In this document: one piece after another, positions 9,258-17,532 of the stretch
How positions within the stretch are numbered: position 1 is the stretch's first letter
Layout of the letters: each line of letters starts with the position of its first letter
Origin: Actinocatenispora comari
Lineage (GTDB): Bacteria; Actinomycetota; Actinomycetes; Mycobacteriales; Micromonosporaceae
Direction of reading: 5' to 3'
Assembly (NCBI RefSeq): GCF_017312725.1
Contig: NZ_BOPO01000007.1
Coordinates: 45,599-109,598 of the forward strand
Length of the DNA: 64,000 nt
The notes under the pieces: model-generated
What the model saw: only the letters and a program-made list of their open reading frames with translations
The model's database searches: none
What the model was told of the DNA's origin: nothing
Position numbers and translations under genes: made by a program

Positions 9258-10416
9258 CGCCGTCGTGGTCGGCGCCGGCTGTGCCGGCGCGCCGACGGCG
9301 ATGCTGCTGGCGCGGGCCGGTTACGACGTCACCCTGGTCGATCGGGCCCGGTTCCCGCGGGACACCCTGTCCACGCACTACCTGCAGCAGCCCGCGGTCG
9401 CGCTGCTGCGCGACTGGGGGCTGCTGGACGCCGTGCTCGGCACCGGTTGCCCGCCCATCGCGCAACTGCGGTACCGGGTGGCCGACGTCGCCATCGACGG
9501 TCCGATGTGGACGTTCGAGGGCATCGGCTACGCGCTCGGCCCGCGCCGGTACCTGCTGGACCAGCTGCTGGTGGACGCCGCGGTGGCCGCCGGGGTGGAC
9601 TTCCGCCCCGGTCACCGGGTCACCGACCTGATCGTCGAGGACGACCGCGTGGTCGGGGTACGGCTGCGCACCGAGGGCGGCCCGTACGAGCTGCGCGCGC
9701 CGCTGGTCGTCGGCGCGGACGGGATGCGCTCGGTGGTGGCGTCCCGGGTGGGTGCCGCCGTGCACGTCACCGACCCGCCCCGGACCTGCGTCTACTACAG
9801 CTACTGGCCCGGTGTCTCGGACCGGTTCGAGATCCACGAGGCACCCGGCAGCTGGATCGGCGTGGTGCCCAGCAACGACGGCCTGACCCTGGTCGCCGCG
9901 TACTTCCCGCAGTCCGCGTACCGGGGGGTGCGGCTCGACGCCGGCGCCGTGTACCTGGCCGCGGTGCGCGACACGGCGCCGGACGTGCACGCCCGCATGG
10001 TGGCGGTGCGGCGCGCCGAACGGATCTACGGCACCGGCGCGCAGCTCAACTTCTTCCGGCAACCGGCCGGCCCCGGCTGGGTACTGGTCGGCGATGCCGG
10101 CCACCACAAGGACTCGCTGACCGCGCGCGGCATCACCGACGCGTTCCACCAGGCGAGGTTGCTCGCCGACAGCGTCGGTTCCGGTCTGGACCTGCACGAT
10201 CCGGACCGGCTGTGCGCCGCGCTGCGGCGGTTCGAGCGCGGTCGCGACGAGCTGCTGACCGACGAGTACCGGCACACCCTGAAGCTCGCCCGGTTGGCCC
10301 CGTCGGCCCGCCGGCTCGCGTCGTTGCGGGCCGCCGCCGAGGATCCGGAGCAGGCGGCCGGCTTCTTCCGTTCGCTGTGCGGGCACCCGTTCCAGGACCG
10401 GATGGCCCCACCGTGA
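9250..10416 (+). CDS. FAD-dependent monooxygenase/oxidoreductase
   Basis: 388-residue group A flavoprotein. FAD-binding GAGCAGAPTAMLLA is at 8-21, followed by the acidic strand end TLVDRARFPRDTLSTHY, the DG motif VGADGMRSVVA near 156-166, and the GD motif LVGDAGHHKDSLTARGITDAF near 278-298. It most resembles the geranylgeranyl-reductase/PHBH-like branch. The WxWxIP motif of flavin-dependent tryptophan halogenases is absent. The start is GTG 9250, inside the end of the PrnB-like gene, which points to translational coupling and a shared pathway. It ends seven bases before the 3' end of the convergent paaA-like gene. Confidence 0.8.
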   Translation: MPDAVVVGAGCAGAPTAMLLARAGYDVTLVDRARFPRDTLSTHYLQQPAVALLRDWGLLDAVLGTGCPPIAQLRYRVADVAIDGPMWTFEGIGYALGPRRYLLDQLLVDAAVAAGVDFRPGHRVTDLIVEDDRVVGVRLRTEGGPYELRAPLVVGADGMRSVVASRVGAAVHVTDPPRTCVYYSYWPGVSDRFEIHEAPGSWIGVVPSNDGLTLVAAYFPQSAYRGVRLDAGAVYLAAVRDTAPDVHARMVAVRRAERIYGTGAQLNFFRQPAGPGWVLVGDAGHHKDSLTARGITDAFHQARLLADSVGSGLDLHDPDRLCAALRRFERGRDELLTDEYRHTLKLARLAPSARRLASLRAAAEDPEQAAGFFRSLCGHPFQDRMAPP

Positions 10417-10423
10417 CGACCGG

Positions 10424-11473
10424 TCAGCCGGCGCGGCGGCGGCGCTGCTTCTCCGCGTGCGCCAGCGCGGACTCCCGCACCCAGGCGCCCTCGTCGTGGG
10501 TGCGCCGGCGGCGCTCCATCCGTTGCCGGTTGCACGGCCCGTACCCCTTGAGCACGGTGGTGAGCGCATCGAAGTCGGGCAGGGTGAAGTCCCAGTGGCC
10601 GCGTTCGGCGTCGTACCGCAGCGCCTGGTCCGGCAGCGTCAGGCCGAGCGAGCCCACCTGCTCGGCGATCACGTCGACGAACTTCTGCCGTACCTCGTCG
10701 TTGGTCAGCCGCTTGATCTTCCACGCCATCGAGCGGGACGTGTTGCGCGACGCGCGGTCGGGCAGGCCGAACAGCGCCAGCGCCCGGTACCACCAGCGAT
10801 CGACGGCCTGCTGCGCCATCCGGTGCTGTGCCGGGGTGCCGCCGGACAGCGTGTGCAGGATCGAGTAGCCCTGCCGCTGGTGGAACGACTCCTCCTTGCA
10901 GATCCGGACCATCGCCCGCGCGTACGGCCCGTACGAGCAGCGGCACAGCGGCACCTGGTTGGCGATCGCCGCGCCGTCCAGCAGCCAGCCGATCGCGCCG
11001 ATGTCCGCCCAGCTCGCGGCCGGGAAGTTGAACACGACGCTGTAGTGCTGCCGGCCGTCGTGCAACTGGTCGAGCAGTTCGCGGCGGGTCACCCCGAGCG
11101 TCTCGGCCGCCGCGTACAGGTACATCGCGTGGCCGGCCTCGTCCTGCACCTTGGCCAGCAGCGCCGTCTTGCGCCGCAGGCTCGGCGCCCGGCTCAGCCA
11201 GTTCGACTCCGGCTGCATGCCCATCAGCTCGGAGTGCGCGTGCTGGGCGATCTGCCGGATCATCATCGACCGGTACGCGTCGGGCATCCAGTCGCGGGGC
11301 TCGATCTTCGCGTCGGCGGCGACCATGTCCTCGAAGTACCGCTGCAGCACGGCCTCGTCCGCACCGGCCGCAACGTCCGGCGAACCGGCGCGGCCGGCCT
11401 GCTCCCGGCTCGCCTCGGCCGGACCGACCAGCCGGAGCCGTTCACCGCCCGCGTCGTGGGGACCCTGTGGCAT
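10424..11473 (-). CDS. paaA: Orphan PaaA: phenylacetyl-CoA epoxidase catalytic subunit
   Basis: 349-residue ferritin-like diiron protein matching PaaA, the catalytic subunit of the ring 1,2-epoxidase of phenylacetyl-CoA. Typical blocks are [37 protein letters not shown] (Glu82), [11 protein letters not shown] (Glu112, His115), [12 protein letters not shown] (Glu195, His198) and [11 protein letters not shown]. These supply the carboxylate and histidine iron ligands. It carries about 40 extra N-terminal residues compared with E. coli PaaA. Normally paaB, C, D and E follow directly; here the gene ends seven bases from a convergent gene and none of the partners is in the window. Either they are elsewhere or this copy has a different partner. 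The start ATG 11473 has a weak GGGGAGAG site upstream. Confidence 0.88.
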   Translation of the reverse strand: MPQGPHDAGGERLRLVGPAEASREQAGRAGSPDVAAGADEAVLQRYFEDMVAADAKIEPRDWMPDAYRSMMIRQIAQHAHSELMGMQPESNWLSRAPSLRRKTALLAKVQDEAGHAMYLYAAAETLGVTRRELLDQLHDGRQHYSVVFNFPAASWADIGAIGWLLDGAAIANQVPLCRCSYGPYARAMVRICKEESFHQRQGYSILHTLSGGTPAQHRMAQQAVDRWWYRALALFGLPDRASRNTSRSMAWKIKRLTNDEVRQKFVDVIAEQVGSLGLTLPDQALRYDAERGHWDFTLPDFDALTTVLKGYGPCNRQRMERRRRTHDEGAWVRESALAHAEKQRRRRAG

Positions 11474-11779
11474 GGCTTCTCTCCCCGGCGGCGATGCAGG
11501 AACAACGTGACCGACGTGATGTTTCTAACCGAACCGCCCATCCCTGTCAACGAACCGACAGGGACCTGCCACGCCTCGCCGCCACCCCACCCGGTACCGA
11601 GGTCCGAAGTGGACGGTCGCGGGACCGGATGGCCGGCTCGGTGACCCGGCTGGTCCACACGTCGGCGTCCGCCCCGCGGTCGGCGCGTGCAGGGCTCCGT
11701 CCCACGTGATGCGATGCGCGGGCCGGGAGTCGGTGGGATGTGCGAGGGTGCTGGCGTGGCGACGGAGAGGCGGGGGCGA
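11474..11779. other. Divergent intergenic region (paaA / ThiO-like)
   Basis: 306 bases without a gene, holding the promoters of two divergent genes. Near the paaA end are TAACCGAACCG, which looks like one half of a TetR-type operator, and the 8-bp inverted repeat listed separately. The right half (11600-11779) contains nothing I can name beyond a possible alternative GTG start at 11756 for the oxidase. Confidence 0.5.
11541..11564. promoter_or_regulatory. Perfect 8-8-8 inverted repeat upstream of paaA
   Basis: TCCCTGTC and GACAGGGA face each other across the 8-base spacer AACGAACC, about 70 bases before the paaA start. The symmetry and place fit a dimeric repressor site. The regulator is not known, and no regulator gene is adjacent. 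Confidence 0.45.
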
Positions 11780-12940
11780 ATGGGCGACGTCGTGGTGGTC
11801 GGTGGTGGGCTGGTGGGGCTGGCGGCGGCGTGGCGGATCGCCGGCCGCGGCGGCCGGGTCACCGTGGTCGAGCGGGACGCGCCGGTACGGTTCACCTCCC
11901 GCGCCGCGGCGGCGATGATCGCGCCGGTCGGGTACCGCGAGCCGGCCGACGACGCGTTCCTGCACCTGCGGCTGGACGCGCAACGCGAGTGGGCGCCGTT
12001 CGCCGCCGAGCTGGTCGAGCAGACCGGGATCGACCCCGCGTACCGGCGGATCGGGTCGCTGGTCGCGGCCACCGACGAGGACGGGCTGGCGCGGGTGGCG
12101 GCGCTGCGCGAGTTCCACGCCGAGCTGGGGATCGAGTCGTCGCTGGTGGATGCGACGGCGGCCGCGGCACTCGAACCCGAGCTGCGCGGTGCGCTCGGTG
12201 GGCTGCACGTACCGGGGGAGGGTTGTGTCGACCCGGAGGCGGCCGGCCGGGCGCTGGTCGCCGGGATCCACGCCCGCGGCGGTACGGTCTGGTCCGGCGC
12301 GCCGGTCGCCGAGCTGTGCGGTGACGCGGCCCGGATCAGCGGGGTGCGGCTGGTCGACGGCTCGGTGCTCGCCGCCGACGTGGTCCTGGTGGCCGCCGGC
12401 GCGGCGAGCTGCGCGCTGCCGGGAGTGCCGGCGGCGGCGCGGTTTCCGCTCCGCGCGGTGAAGGGGCAGTCGGTCCTGGTGCGGGACCGACCCGGGAACC
12501 CGTTGGTACGCACCGTGTTGCGCGCCGGGATCAACGTGGTGCCGCGCGGCGACGGGCGGCTGATGATCGCCGGCACGGTCGAGGACGACGCGGCGCCGGG
12601 GGACCGCAACACCGTGCTCGGCACGTACCAGGTGGTGCAGCGGGCGGTCGAGGCGGTGCCGGCGTTGGCGGGCTGCGAGGTGGACGCCTGGTGTGTCGGG
12701 CAGCGGCCGGTGGCGCCGGACGACGCGCCGGTGCTGGGGCCGAGCGGGGTTCCCGGGCTGTGGTGGTCGACCGGCCACTCGTACTACGGGATCCTGTTGT
12801 CGGCGTTGACCGGGCGGCTGGTGGCCGACGCGCTCGCCGGCGACGCCGCGGCCACCGACCGGATCGGACGGTTCACCGTGGACCGGTTCGCCGCCGGTTC
12901 GCCCCGCTACACCGCACTGGACCACGACCGGCACGCGTAG
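11780..12940 (+). CDS. ThiO-like FAD-dependent glycine/amino-acid oxidase
   Basis: 386-residue DAO-family flavoenzyme. The dinucleotide fold GDVVVVGGGLVGLAAAWRIA starts at residue 2, followed by RAAAAMIAPVGY (the ThiO-like AAGML-type region), VKGQSVLVR and, near the end, GQRPVAPDDAPVLG and TGHSYYGILLS, the substrate/FAD-proximal segment of glycine oxidases. ThiO makes the imine for thiazole synthesis, but no thiS, thiG or thiE is nearby and I see no TPP riboswitch upstream, so a thiamine role is only possible. ATG 11780 follows GGAGAGGCGGGGGCGA; GTG 11756 is an alternative that would add eight residues. Confidence 0.78.
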   Translation: MGDVVVVGGGLVGLAAAWRIAGRGGRVTVVERDAPVRFTSRAAAAMIAPVGYREPADDAFLHLRLDAQREWAPFAAELVEQTGIDPAYRRIGSLVAATDEDGLARVAALREFHAELGIESSLVDATAAAALEPELRGALGGLHVPGEGCVDPEAAGRALVAGIHARGGTVWSGAPVAELCGDAARISGVRLVDGSVLAADVVLVAAGAASCALPGVPAAARFPLRAVKGQSVLVRDRPGNPLVRTVLRAGINVVPRGDGRLMIAGTVEDDAAPGDRNTVLGTYQVVQRAVEAVPALAGCEVDAWCVGQRPVAPDDAPVLGPSGVPGLWWSTGHSYYGILLSALTGRLVADALAGDAAATDRIGRFTVDRFAAGSPRYTALDHDRHA

Positions 12941-13060
12941 GGGTGGTGTCCGCCAGGCCGGTCACCCGGCTGTGCCGGGCCGTTCGCCGTGTCGTTCTGT
13001 GCCGGGCTCGCTCGTCGCGTCGTTCCCCAGGAATTCCGGGCGAACGGAGCTGTCGGCGTC

Positions 13061-13894
13061 TCAGCGGCGGGCGATGGTGACGATCTCCCGGCTGGCCGGG
13101 GTGATCGGACCGCGCTGCCAGTCGCCGTACTGCGCCTCGACGGTGAAACCGGCGTCGGCCAGGAAACGGTGGAGCGGCGGCACGTCGAGGAAGCGCAGCC
13201 GGGCCCGGTCGACCCGCAGTACGGTGCCGTCCTGGTCGGCAGTCGTCTCGGTGAAGGTGACGACGCCGGCCTCGACGGACTCGACGTCGTGCCAGGTGCG
13301 CAGCGTCCGACCCGCGGCGTCGACCACGTCCCCGGCGTTGGCGGGAATCCAGTCGCGCCAGGCGCGGGCCTGCGGATGCCGGGTCTCGAAGGCGAACCGG
13401 CCGCCCGGCGCCAGCGCCGCGTGGATCGCCGTCAGCGAGGCGCGGAGGTCCTCGTCGGTGACCAGCACCTGGAACGCGTGGCCGGTCATCACGGCGAGGT
13501 CGAACCCGCACCCGGTACGCGCGTCGGCCTCGGCGGCAGTGGCCTGGAGCCACTCGATGTCGGTACGGCGCCGGGCGCGGTCGAGCGCGGCGCGGTCCGG
13601 GTCCAGGCCGACGAGCCGGCCGCGATGGCCGTGCTCGCGGGCGTAGGCGAGCATCGAGCCGGTACCGCAGCCGACGTCGAGCACCGACGCGGCGGCCATC
13701 ACCAGTTCGTGGTGGAAGGCGTCCCCGCGGTAGGTGCCGGGGTCCCAGGGGTTGACCAGGTCGTAGAGGGCGGCGGCGTCCGCGTCGGAGTACACGCGGG
13801 CAGTGTCGAGGCCGGCCCGGTGCGGCGGCAACCGCTTTCCGGCGGTTATCGGGGTGTTGACAGGATTTGTCCGATGCGCCTTACTGGATGACAT
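13061..13894 (-). CDS. Class I SAM-dependent methyltransferase
   Basis: Up to 277 residues. The methyltransferase core starts with VLDVGCGTGSMLAYAREHG; GLDPDRAALDRARR, FDLAVMTGHAFQVL and LAPGGRFAFETRHPQARAW follow in the order of small-molecule SAM methyltransferases. The C-terminal beta-rich part (TLRTWHDVESVEAGVVTFTET) is typical of this common actinobacterial group whose acceptor is unknown. The exact start is uncertain: ATG 13894 would leave only 33 bases to the divergent protease gene and would place that gene's apparent -35 box inside this coding region, so the GTG of VYSDADAAALYDL, further in, may be the true start. It converges on the ThiO-like gene. Confidence 0.75.
   Translation of the reverse strand: MSSSKAHRTNPVNTPITAGKRLPPHRAGLDTARVYSDADAAALYDLVNPWDPGTYRGDAFHHELVMAAASVLDVGCGTGSMLAYAREHGHRGRLVGLDPDRAALDRARRRTDIEWLQATAAEADARTGCGFDLAVMTGHAFQVLVTDEDLRASLTAIHAALAPGGRFAFETRHPQARAWRDWIPANAGDVVDAAGRTLRTWHDVESVEAGVVTFTETTADQDGTVLRVDRARLRFLDVPPLHRFLADAGFTVEAQYGDWQRGPITPASREIVTIARR
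13857..13886 (+). promoter_or_regulatory. Candidate promoter of the secreted protease
   Basis: A perfect -35 hexamer TTGACA (13857-13862) is followed after 18 bases by TTACTG (13881-13886), a weak -10. The protease ATG is 41 bases further on. It lies within the longest possible reading of the divergent methyltransferase gene. Confidence 0.4.
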
Positions 13895-13927
13895 CGTTGT
13901 CACCACACCCCCTCGAAGGTGATCGAC

Positions 13928-15001
13928 ATGAGACAGATCCCCCGCCTCCTGCTCGCCGTCGGCCTCGCCGCCGCCGCGGTGGCGCCCGCCACGACCGTCG
14001 CGCACGCTGCCCCGCCCGCCGGGCCGACCACCTCGGTTCGGCAGCACTCGGCGCAGATCGACGTGGCCGACCAGCGGGCCGCGCGCGCGTTCTGGACCCC
14101 GGCCCGCCTCGCCGCGGCCGTCGACCTGGACGCGCTGCCCACCTCGGGTGCCGCCCGAGATGCCATGCCTGCCCCGGGCATCGGCCGGGACGCGCTGCCC
14201 ACCGCCGCCTCGCCCGGCCGTACCGGAACGCGACCCGCGGCCACCGGCACCCCGTCCGCGGTACCCCCGGCGTTGCCGGCCACCGGGGCGCCGGCGACCG
14301 GTGGGGTACGTCCGCAGGCCACCTCGCCGCAGCACTGGACCGGCGGCGGGCTCGTCTCCAGTACCGCCGGGAAGGTCTTCTTCTCCAACTCGTCCGGCAC
14401 GTACGCCTGCTCCGGCGACGCGGTCAACAGCGGCAACAAGTCGATCGTCGCCACCGCCGGGCACTGCGTGGTCGACGCGAACACCGGTGAGGTGTACCAG
14501 AACTGGGTGTTCATCCCCGGTTACGACCACGGCAACCGTCCACATGGGACGTTCACGGCCAGCTCGCTGCACTGGATGTCGCAGCGCATCGGCGACCCCG
14601 ATCCCACCTGGGACGCCGCGTTCGCCACGATGAGCCCGCTGAACGGCACGAAGCTCGTGGACGCGGTCGGCGGCGAGGGCATCGGCTTCGACCAGGCCCC
14701 CGGTCAGTACGTCTACTCGTTCGGTTACGGCGGCTCCGACGCCGAGGGCAACGGCGAGCAGCTCAACTGGTGCGCCGGTACCGAGTTCTTCGAGAGCGGA
14801 CACCCCGGCGGCGGCATCTGGGGCATCGACTGCGTGCAGACCGGCGGCTCGTCCGGCGGTCCGTTCCTGCAGAACTTCGACACCTCGACCGGTATCGGTA
14901 CCCAGATCGGCAACATCAGCGTCAGTAGCGGCGACAACGAGTGGCATCCGTACTACGGGTCCGAGGCGCACGCCGCCTACAACGCCGCCGACGCGGCCTG
15001 A
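13928..15001 (+). CDS. Secreted trypsin-like serine protease (V8/glutamyl endopeptidase-like)
   Basis: 357-residue exported S1-fold protease. A Sec signal peptide runs to about residue 27 (ATTVAHA). A long Ala/Pro/Thr-rich propeptide to about 130 contains a partly repeated RDAMPAPGIGRDALP stretch. The catalytic domain carries TAGHC (His179), WDAAFATM (Asp229) and GGSSGGPF (Ser309). Cys161/Cys180 and Cys282/Cys302 are placed as disulfide pairs. ATG 13928 is used because GAAGGTG lies just upstream; an in-frame GTG nine bases earlier is less likely. The last codons start a 25-bp tandem repeat that runs past the stop. The protease probably serves extracellular protein degradation, like the chitinase next door. 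Confidence 0.87.
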   Translation: MRQIPRLLLAVGLAAAAVAPATTVAHAAPPAGPTTSVRQHSAQIDVADQRAARAFWTPARLAAAVDLDALPTSGAARDAMPAPGIGRDALPTAASPGRTGTRPAATGTPSAVPPALPATGAPATGGVRPQATSPQHWTGGGLVSSTAGKVFFSNSSGTYACSGDAVNSGNKSIVATAGHCVVDANTGEVYQNWVFIPGYDHGNRPHGTFTASSLHWMSQRIGDPDPTWDAAFATMSPLNGTKLVDAVGGEGIGFDQAPGQYVYSFGYGGSDAEGNGEQLNWCAGTEFFESGHPGGGIWGIDCVQTGGSSGGPFLQNFDTSTGIGTQIGNISVSSGDNEWHPYYGSEAHAAYNAADAA

Positions 15002-15073
15002 CCGCCACGCCGCCGACGCGGCCTGACCGCCACGCCGCCGACGCGGCCTGACCGCCACGCCGCCGACGCGGCG
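14982..15073 (+). repeat. 25-bp tandem repeat starting inside the protease 3' end
   Basis: The unit ACGCCGCCGACGCGGCCTGA plus CCGCC recurs at 14982, 15007, 15032 and, in part, 15057. The first copy encodes the last protease codons and its stop (TGA 14999-15001), so the array is a tandem expansion of the gene's own terminus. Downstream (15096-15154) a 10-bp inverted repeat CCGACCGCCG/CGGCGGTCGG with a long loop may act as terminator. Confidence 0.85.
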
Positions 15074-15191
15074 ACGGCGCCGCCCGCGGGGCGGTCCGAC
15101 CGCCGCCCGATCACCCGGTCGTGCGGCGGCCCGGGCGGTGCGGCCGGCGGTCGGGTCGGGGCGGGGCTGGCGGGTTGCCGCCACCCGATTA

Positions 15192-15215
15192 CGTTTAAGA
15201 ATCTTTACTGTTAAT
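15192..15215. promoter_or_regulatory. AT-rich imperfect palindrome before the chitinase gene
   Basis: CGTTTAAGAATCTTTACTG followed by TTAATC is an island of A and T in very GC-rich DNA, with opposed GTTTAAGA and TCTTTAC arms, about 40 bases upstream of the chitinase start. It could be the core promoter or the site of a carbon-responsive regulator. It does not match the DasR consensus I remember. Confidence 0.35.
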
Positions 15216-15253
15216 CTCACGGCCTGTCCACTCCGTACCGGTTTGGAGAAGCC

Positions 15254-16603
15254 ATGAGAGCTCGACGTTCGGTGATCGTCGTGGTGCTCGGCGCGGCCCT
15301 GGTGCTGGCCGCGGCGTTGTTGGTGGGATCGGCGGGCGGCCCGGCGATGGCCGACACCCCGCAGCTGGCCTGTCCGGCGGCGACCTGGTCGGAGGGCACC
15401 GCGTACGCGGTCGGTGACCAGGTGAGCTACCACGGCCGGGCGTACCGGGCGCTGGTCGCGCACACCGCGCCCGCCGGCGCCGGGTGGAACCCGGCCGCGA
15501 CCCCGTCGCTGTGGACCGACCTCGGCCCCTGCGACGGCACGAGCAGCCCCTCGCCGACCGGTACCGCGTCCCCGTCGCCGACCGGCAGCACGTCACCCAC
15601 CGCGGCACCGACCCCGACGTCGCCCACCCCGACGCCCACCACCGGTACCGAGACCTGCCCGGTGAAGTCGCGGCCGGCCGGCCGGGTGCTCCAGGGGTAC
15701 TGGGAGAACTGGGACGGCGCGGTCAACGGTGTGCACCCGCCGATGGGCTGGATCCCGATCACCGACTCGCGGATCGGCGCGCACGGCTACAACGTGCTCA
15801 ACGCGGCGTTCCCGGTGATCCAGTCGGATGGCACGGTGCTGTGGCAGGACGGCATGGACTCGACCGTCAAGGTCCCGACGCCGGCGGAGATGTGCGCGGC
15901 GAAGGCGTCCGGCGCGACGATCCTGATGTCGATCGGCGGCGCGGCCGCCGGCATCGACCTGGGCTCCGCGCAGGTGGCGGACCGGTTCGTCGACACGATC
16001 GTGCCGATCCTCAAGCAGTACAACTTCGACGGCATCGACATCGACATCGAGACCGGCCTGACCGGCAGCGGCGACATCGACACGCTGTCCACCTCGCAGG
16101 CGAACCTGGAGCGCATCATCGACGGGATCCTGGCGCAGATGCCCGCCAACTTCGGGCTCACCATGGCGCCGGAGACCGCGTACGTCACCGGTGGCAGCGT
16201 CACCTACGGCTCGATCTGGGGCGCGTACCTGCCGATCGTCAAGAAGTACGTGGACAACGGCCGGTTGTGGTGGCTCAACATGCAGTACTACAACGGCAGC
16301 ATGTACGGCTGCTCCGGCGACTCGTACCAGGCGGGCACGGTCGAGGGCTTCACCAAGCAGACCGACTGCCTGAACGCCGGGCTCACCGTGCAGGGCACCA
16401 CGATCCGCGTCCCGTACGACAAGCAGGTGCCGGGACTGCCCGCGCAGCCGGGCGCGGGCGGCGGGTACATGTCACCGTCGCTGGTCTCCTCGGCGTGGCA
16501 GGCAGACAGCTCGCTGAAGGGCCTGATGACCTGGTCGATCAACTGGGACGGCGCGAAGGGCTGGACCTTCGGCGACAACGTCAAGGCGATCGAGGGCCGC
16601 TGA
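15254..16603 (+). CDS. Secreted GH18 chitinase with carbohydrate-binding module
   Basis: 449-residue exported chitinase. Order: Sec signal peptide to about 33; a CBM5/12-like module about 37-93 with the aromatic pattern ATWSEGTAYAVGDQVSYHGRAY and SLWTDLGPC; a Ser/Thr/Pro linker about 95-132; and a GH18 barrel with LMSIGG near 224-229 and the catalytic DGIDIDIE at 259-266, Glu266 being the proton donor. MQYYN and LMTWSINWD match later barrel strands. It releases chito-oligosaccharides outside the cell. GGAGAAGCC precedes the ATG. It resembles Streptomyces ChiC/ChiD-type endochitinases in size. Confidence 0.93.
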   Translation: MRARRSVIVVVLGAALVLAAALLVGSAGGPAMADTPQLACPAATWSEGTAYAVGDQVSYHGRAYRALVAHTAPAGAGWNPAATPSLWTDLGPCDGTSSPSPTGTASPSPTGSTSPTAAPTPTSPTPTPTTGTETCPVKSRPAGRVLQGYWENWDGAVNGVHPPMGWIPITDSRIGAHGYNVLNAAFPVIQSDGTVLWQDGMDSTVKVPTPAEMCAAKASGATILMSIGGAAAGIDLGSAQVADRFVDTIVPILKQYNFDGIDIDIETGLTGSGDIDTLSTSQANLERIIDGILAQMPANFGLTMAPETAYVTGGSVTYGSIWGAYLPIVKKYVDNGRLWWLNMQYYNGSMYGCSGDSYQAGTVEGFTKQTDCLNAGLTVQGTTIRVPYDKQVPGLPAQPGAGGGYMSPSLVSSAWQADSSLKGLMTWSINWDGAKGWTFGDNVKAIEGR

Positions 16604-16652
16604 CCCGGCCGCGGGCACGACCGCCCGACGTGCGCCCTTTCTGCCAGACCTC

Positions 16653-17309
16653 TCAGGACGTCGGTACCGGCGGCAGCGGTGTGGCGTGCACCCGGAACCC
16701 GCCGTCCAGGACCGGCGCAAACGGTGCGGGCGCCAGGCAGGTACCGGCCGACGGCTGGATCGGGTTGCCCGCGTCGTCGGTGTCGACGTTGACGATGTCC
16801 CAGGAGAAGCCCATCCGGTCCGGTACCCGGCCGCGCCCGTCGGTGACGCTGAACCCGCGGCGGGTGCCGACCCAGTCCGACACCTGCGGATCGGCGCGGG
16901 TGATCACCGCGGTGAACGTGGCGGTCCGGCCGCCTGTGACGAGGCAGTCGACCCGCCCCTCGGCGGTCACGGTGACGTTCTGCGCGGCCACGTGGTGCGA
17001 GATCCGCACCGTACCGGTCGCGTCGGTCGGCAGGCCGCCCGGCAGCCCGGGCATCGGCCGGCTGAACGGCTTCGCCGTGGCGTCGAACGCGAACCGGATG
17101 GTGTCGTTCGGTGAGTACGCGTAGAAGACCCGTGCCGAGCCGTCCACGCTGGCCGGCTGCCGGTCGTGCGTCGCACGGTGCCGGTCCGGCGCCGCGTCCG
17201 GGTGCGCGGGCGCGGCGCCCGCCGCGCCCGCCGACACCAGACCCGCCGCCAGTGCGGCGGCGACGGTCACGCCGATCGCGGTACGCAGTCGAGTTCCGTT
17301 GCGGTGCAT
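16653..17309 (-). CDS. Secreted protein of unknown function
   Basis: 218 residues. RLRTAIGVTVAAALAAGLVSAGAAGAAPA is a standard Sec signal peptide, ending about residue 32. The mature part has beta-rich stretches (VFYAYSPNDTIRFAFDATAKP, GTVRISHHVAAQNVTVTAEGRVDCLVTGGRTATFTAVI) and a Cys pair. I do not recognise the family, though proteins of this look are common in actinomycetes. ATG 17309 follows GGGAG by six bases. It converges on the chitinase gene with 49 bases between the stops. Confidence 0.7.
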   Translation of the reverse strand: MHRNGTRLRTAIGVTVAAALAAGLVSAGAAGAAPAHPDAAPDRHRATHDRQPASVDGSARVFYAYSPNDTIRFAFDATAKPFSRPMPGLPGGLPTDATGTVRISHHVAAQNVTVTAEGRVDCLVTGGRTATFTAVITRADPQVSDWVGTRRGFSVTDGRGRVPDRMGFSWDIVNVDTDDAGNPIQPSAGTCLAPAPFAPVLDGGFRVHATPLPPVPTS

Positions 17310-17532
17310 GGAGACTCCCGAAGATCTCGTGATGGTTGGGGGCGGTTCGAGCATGTCCGACGGCACCGGTTCGCGCCTCCCGCTGCGGAGGGGGCGCCGG
17401 CTCCTGCCTCCCGCCGCGGAGGGCACCGCCGCTCCCTCCCGGGTGGGAGCCCGCGCGGCGCCGTCGCCGGAGCTTTCCGGCACCCCGGCCGGTCCCGCGC
17501 ACGATCCGGGCCCGGTGTGGTGAGCTGAGCAG

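Noticed and set aside
9250-10416. Flavin-dependent tryptophan halogenase, which would complete a pyrrolnitrin-like pathway
   Set aside because: The WxWxIP motif and the characteristic catalytic Lys region of halogenases are missing; the DG and GD motifs fit a general flavin monooxygenase or reductase.
11474-11779. A TPP riboswitch before the ThiO-like gene
   Set aside because: I found none of the conserved CUGAGA or ACCUGA-type elements in the leader.
13895-15463. Upstream extension of the methyltransferase frame to about 800 residues
   Set aside because: The extra part is antisense to the secreted protease and has no domain or ribosome binding site; only the 277-residue end is a methyltransferase.
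17310-17532. A short protein gene upstream of nadK
   Set aside because: The open frame there is Gly/Arg/Pro-rich and created by three GC hairpins; it has no start signal.
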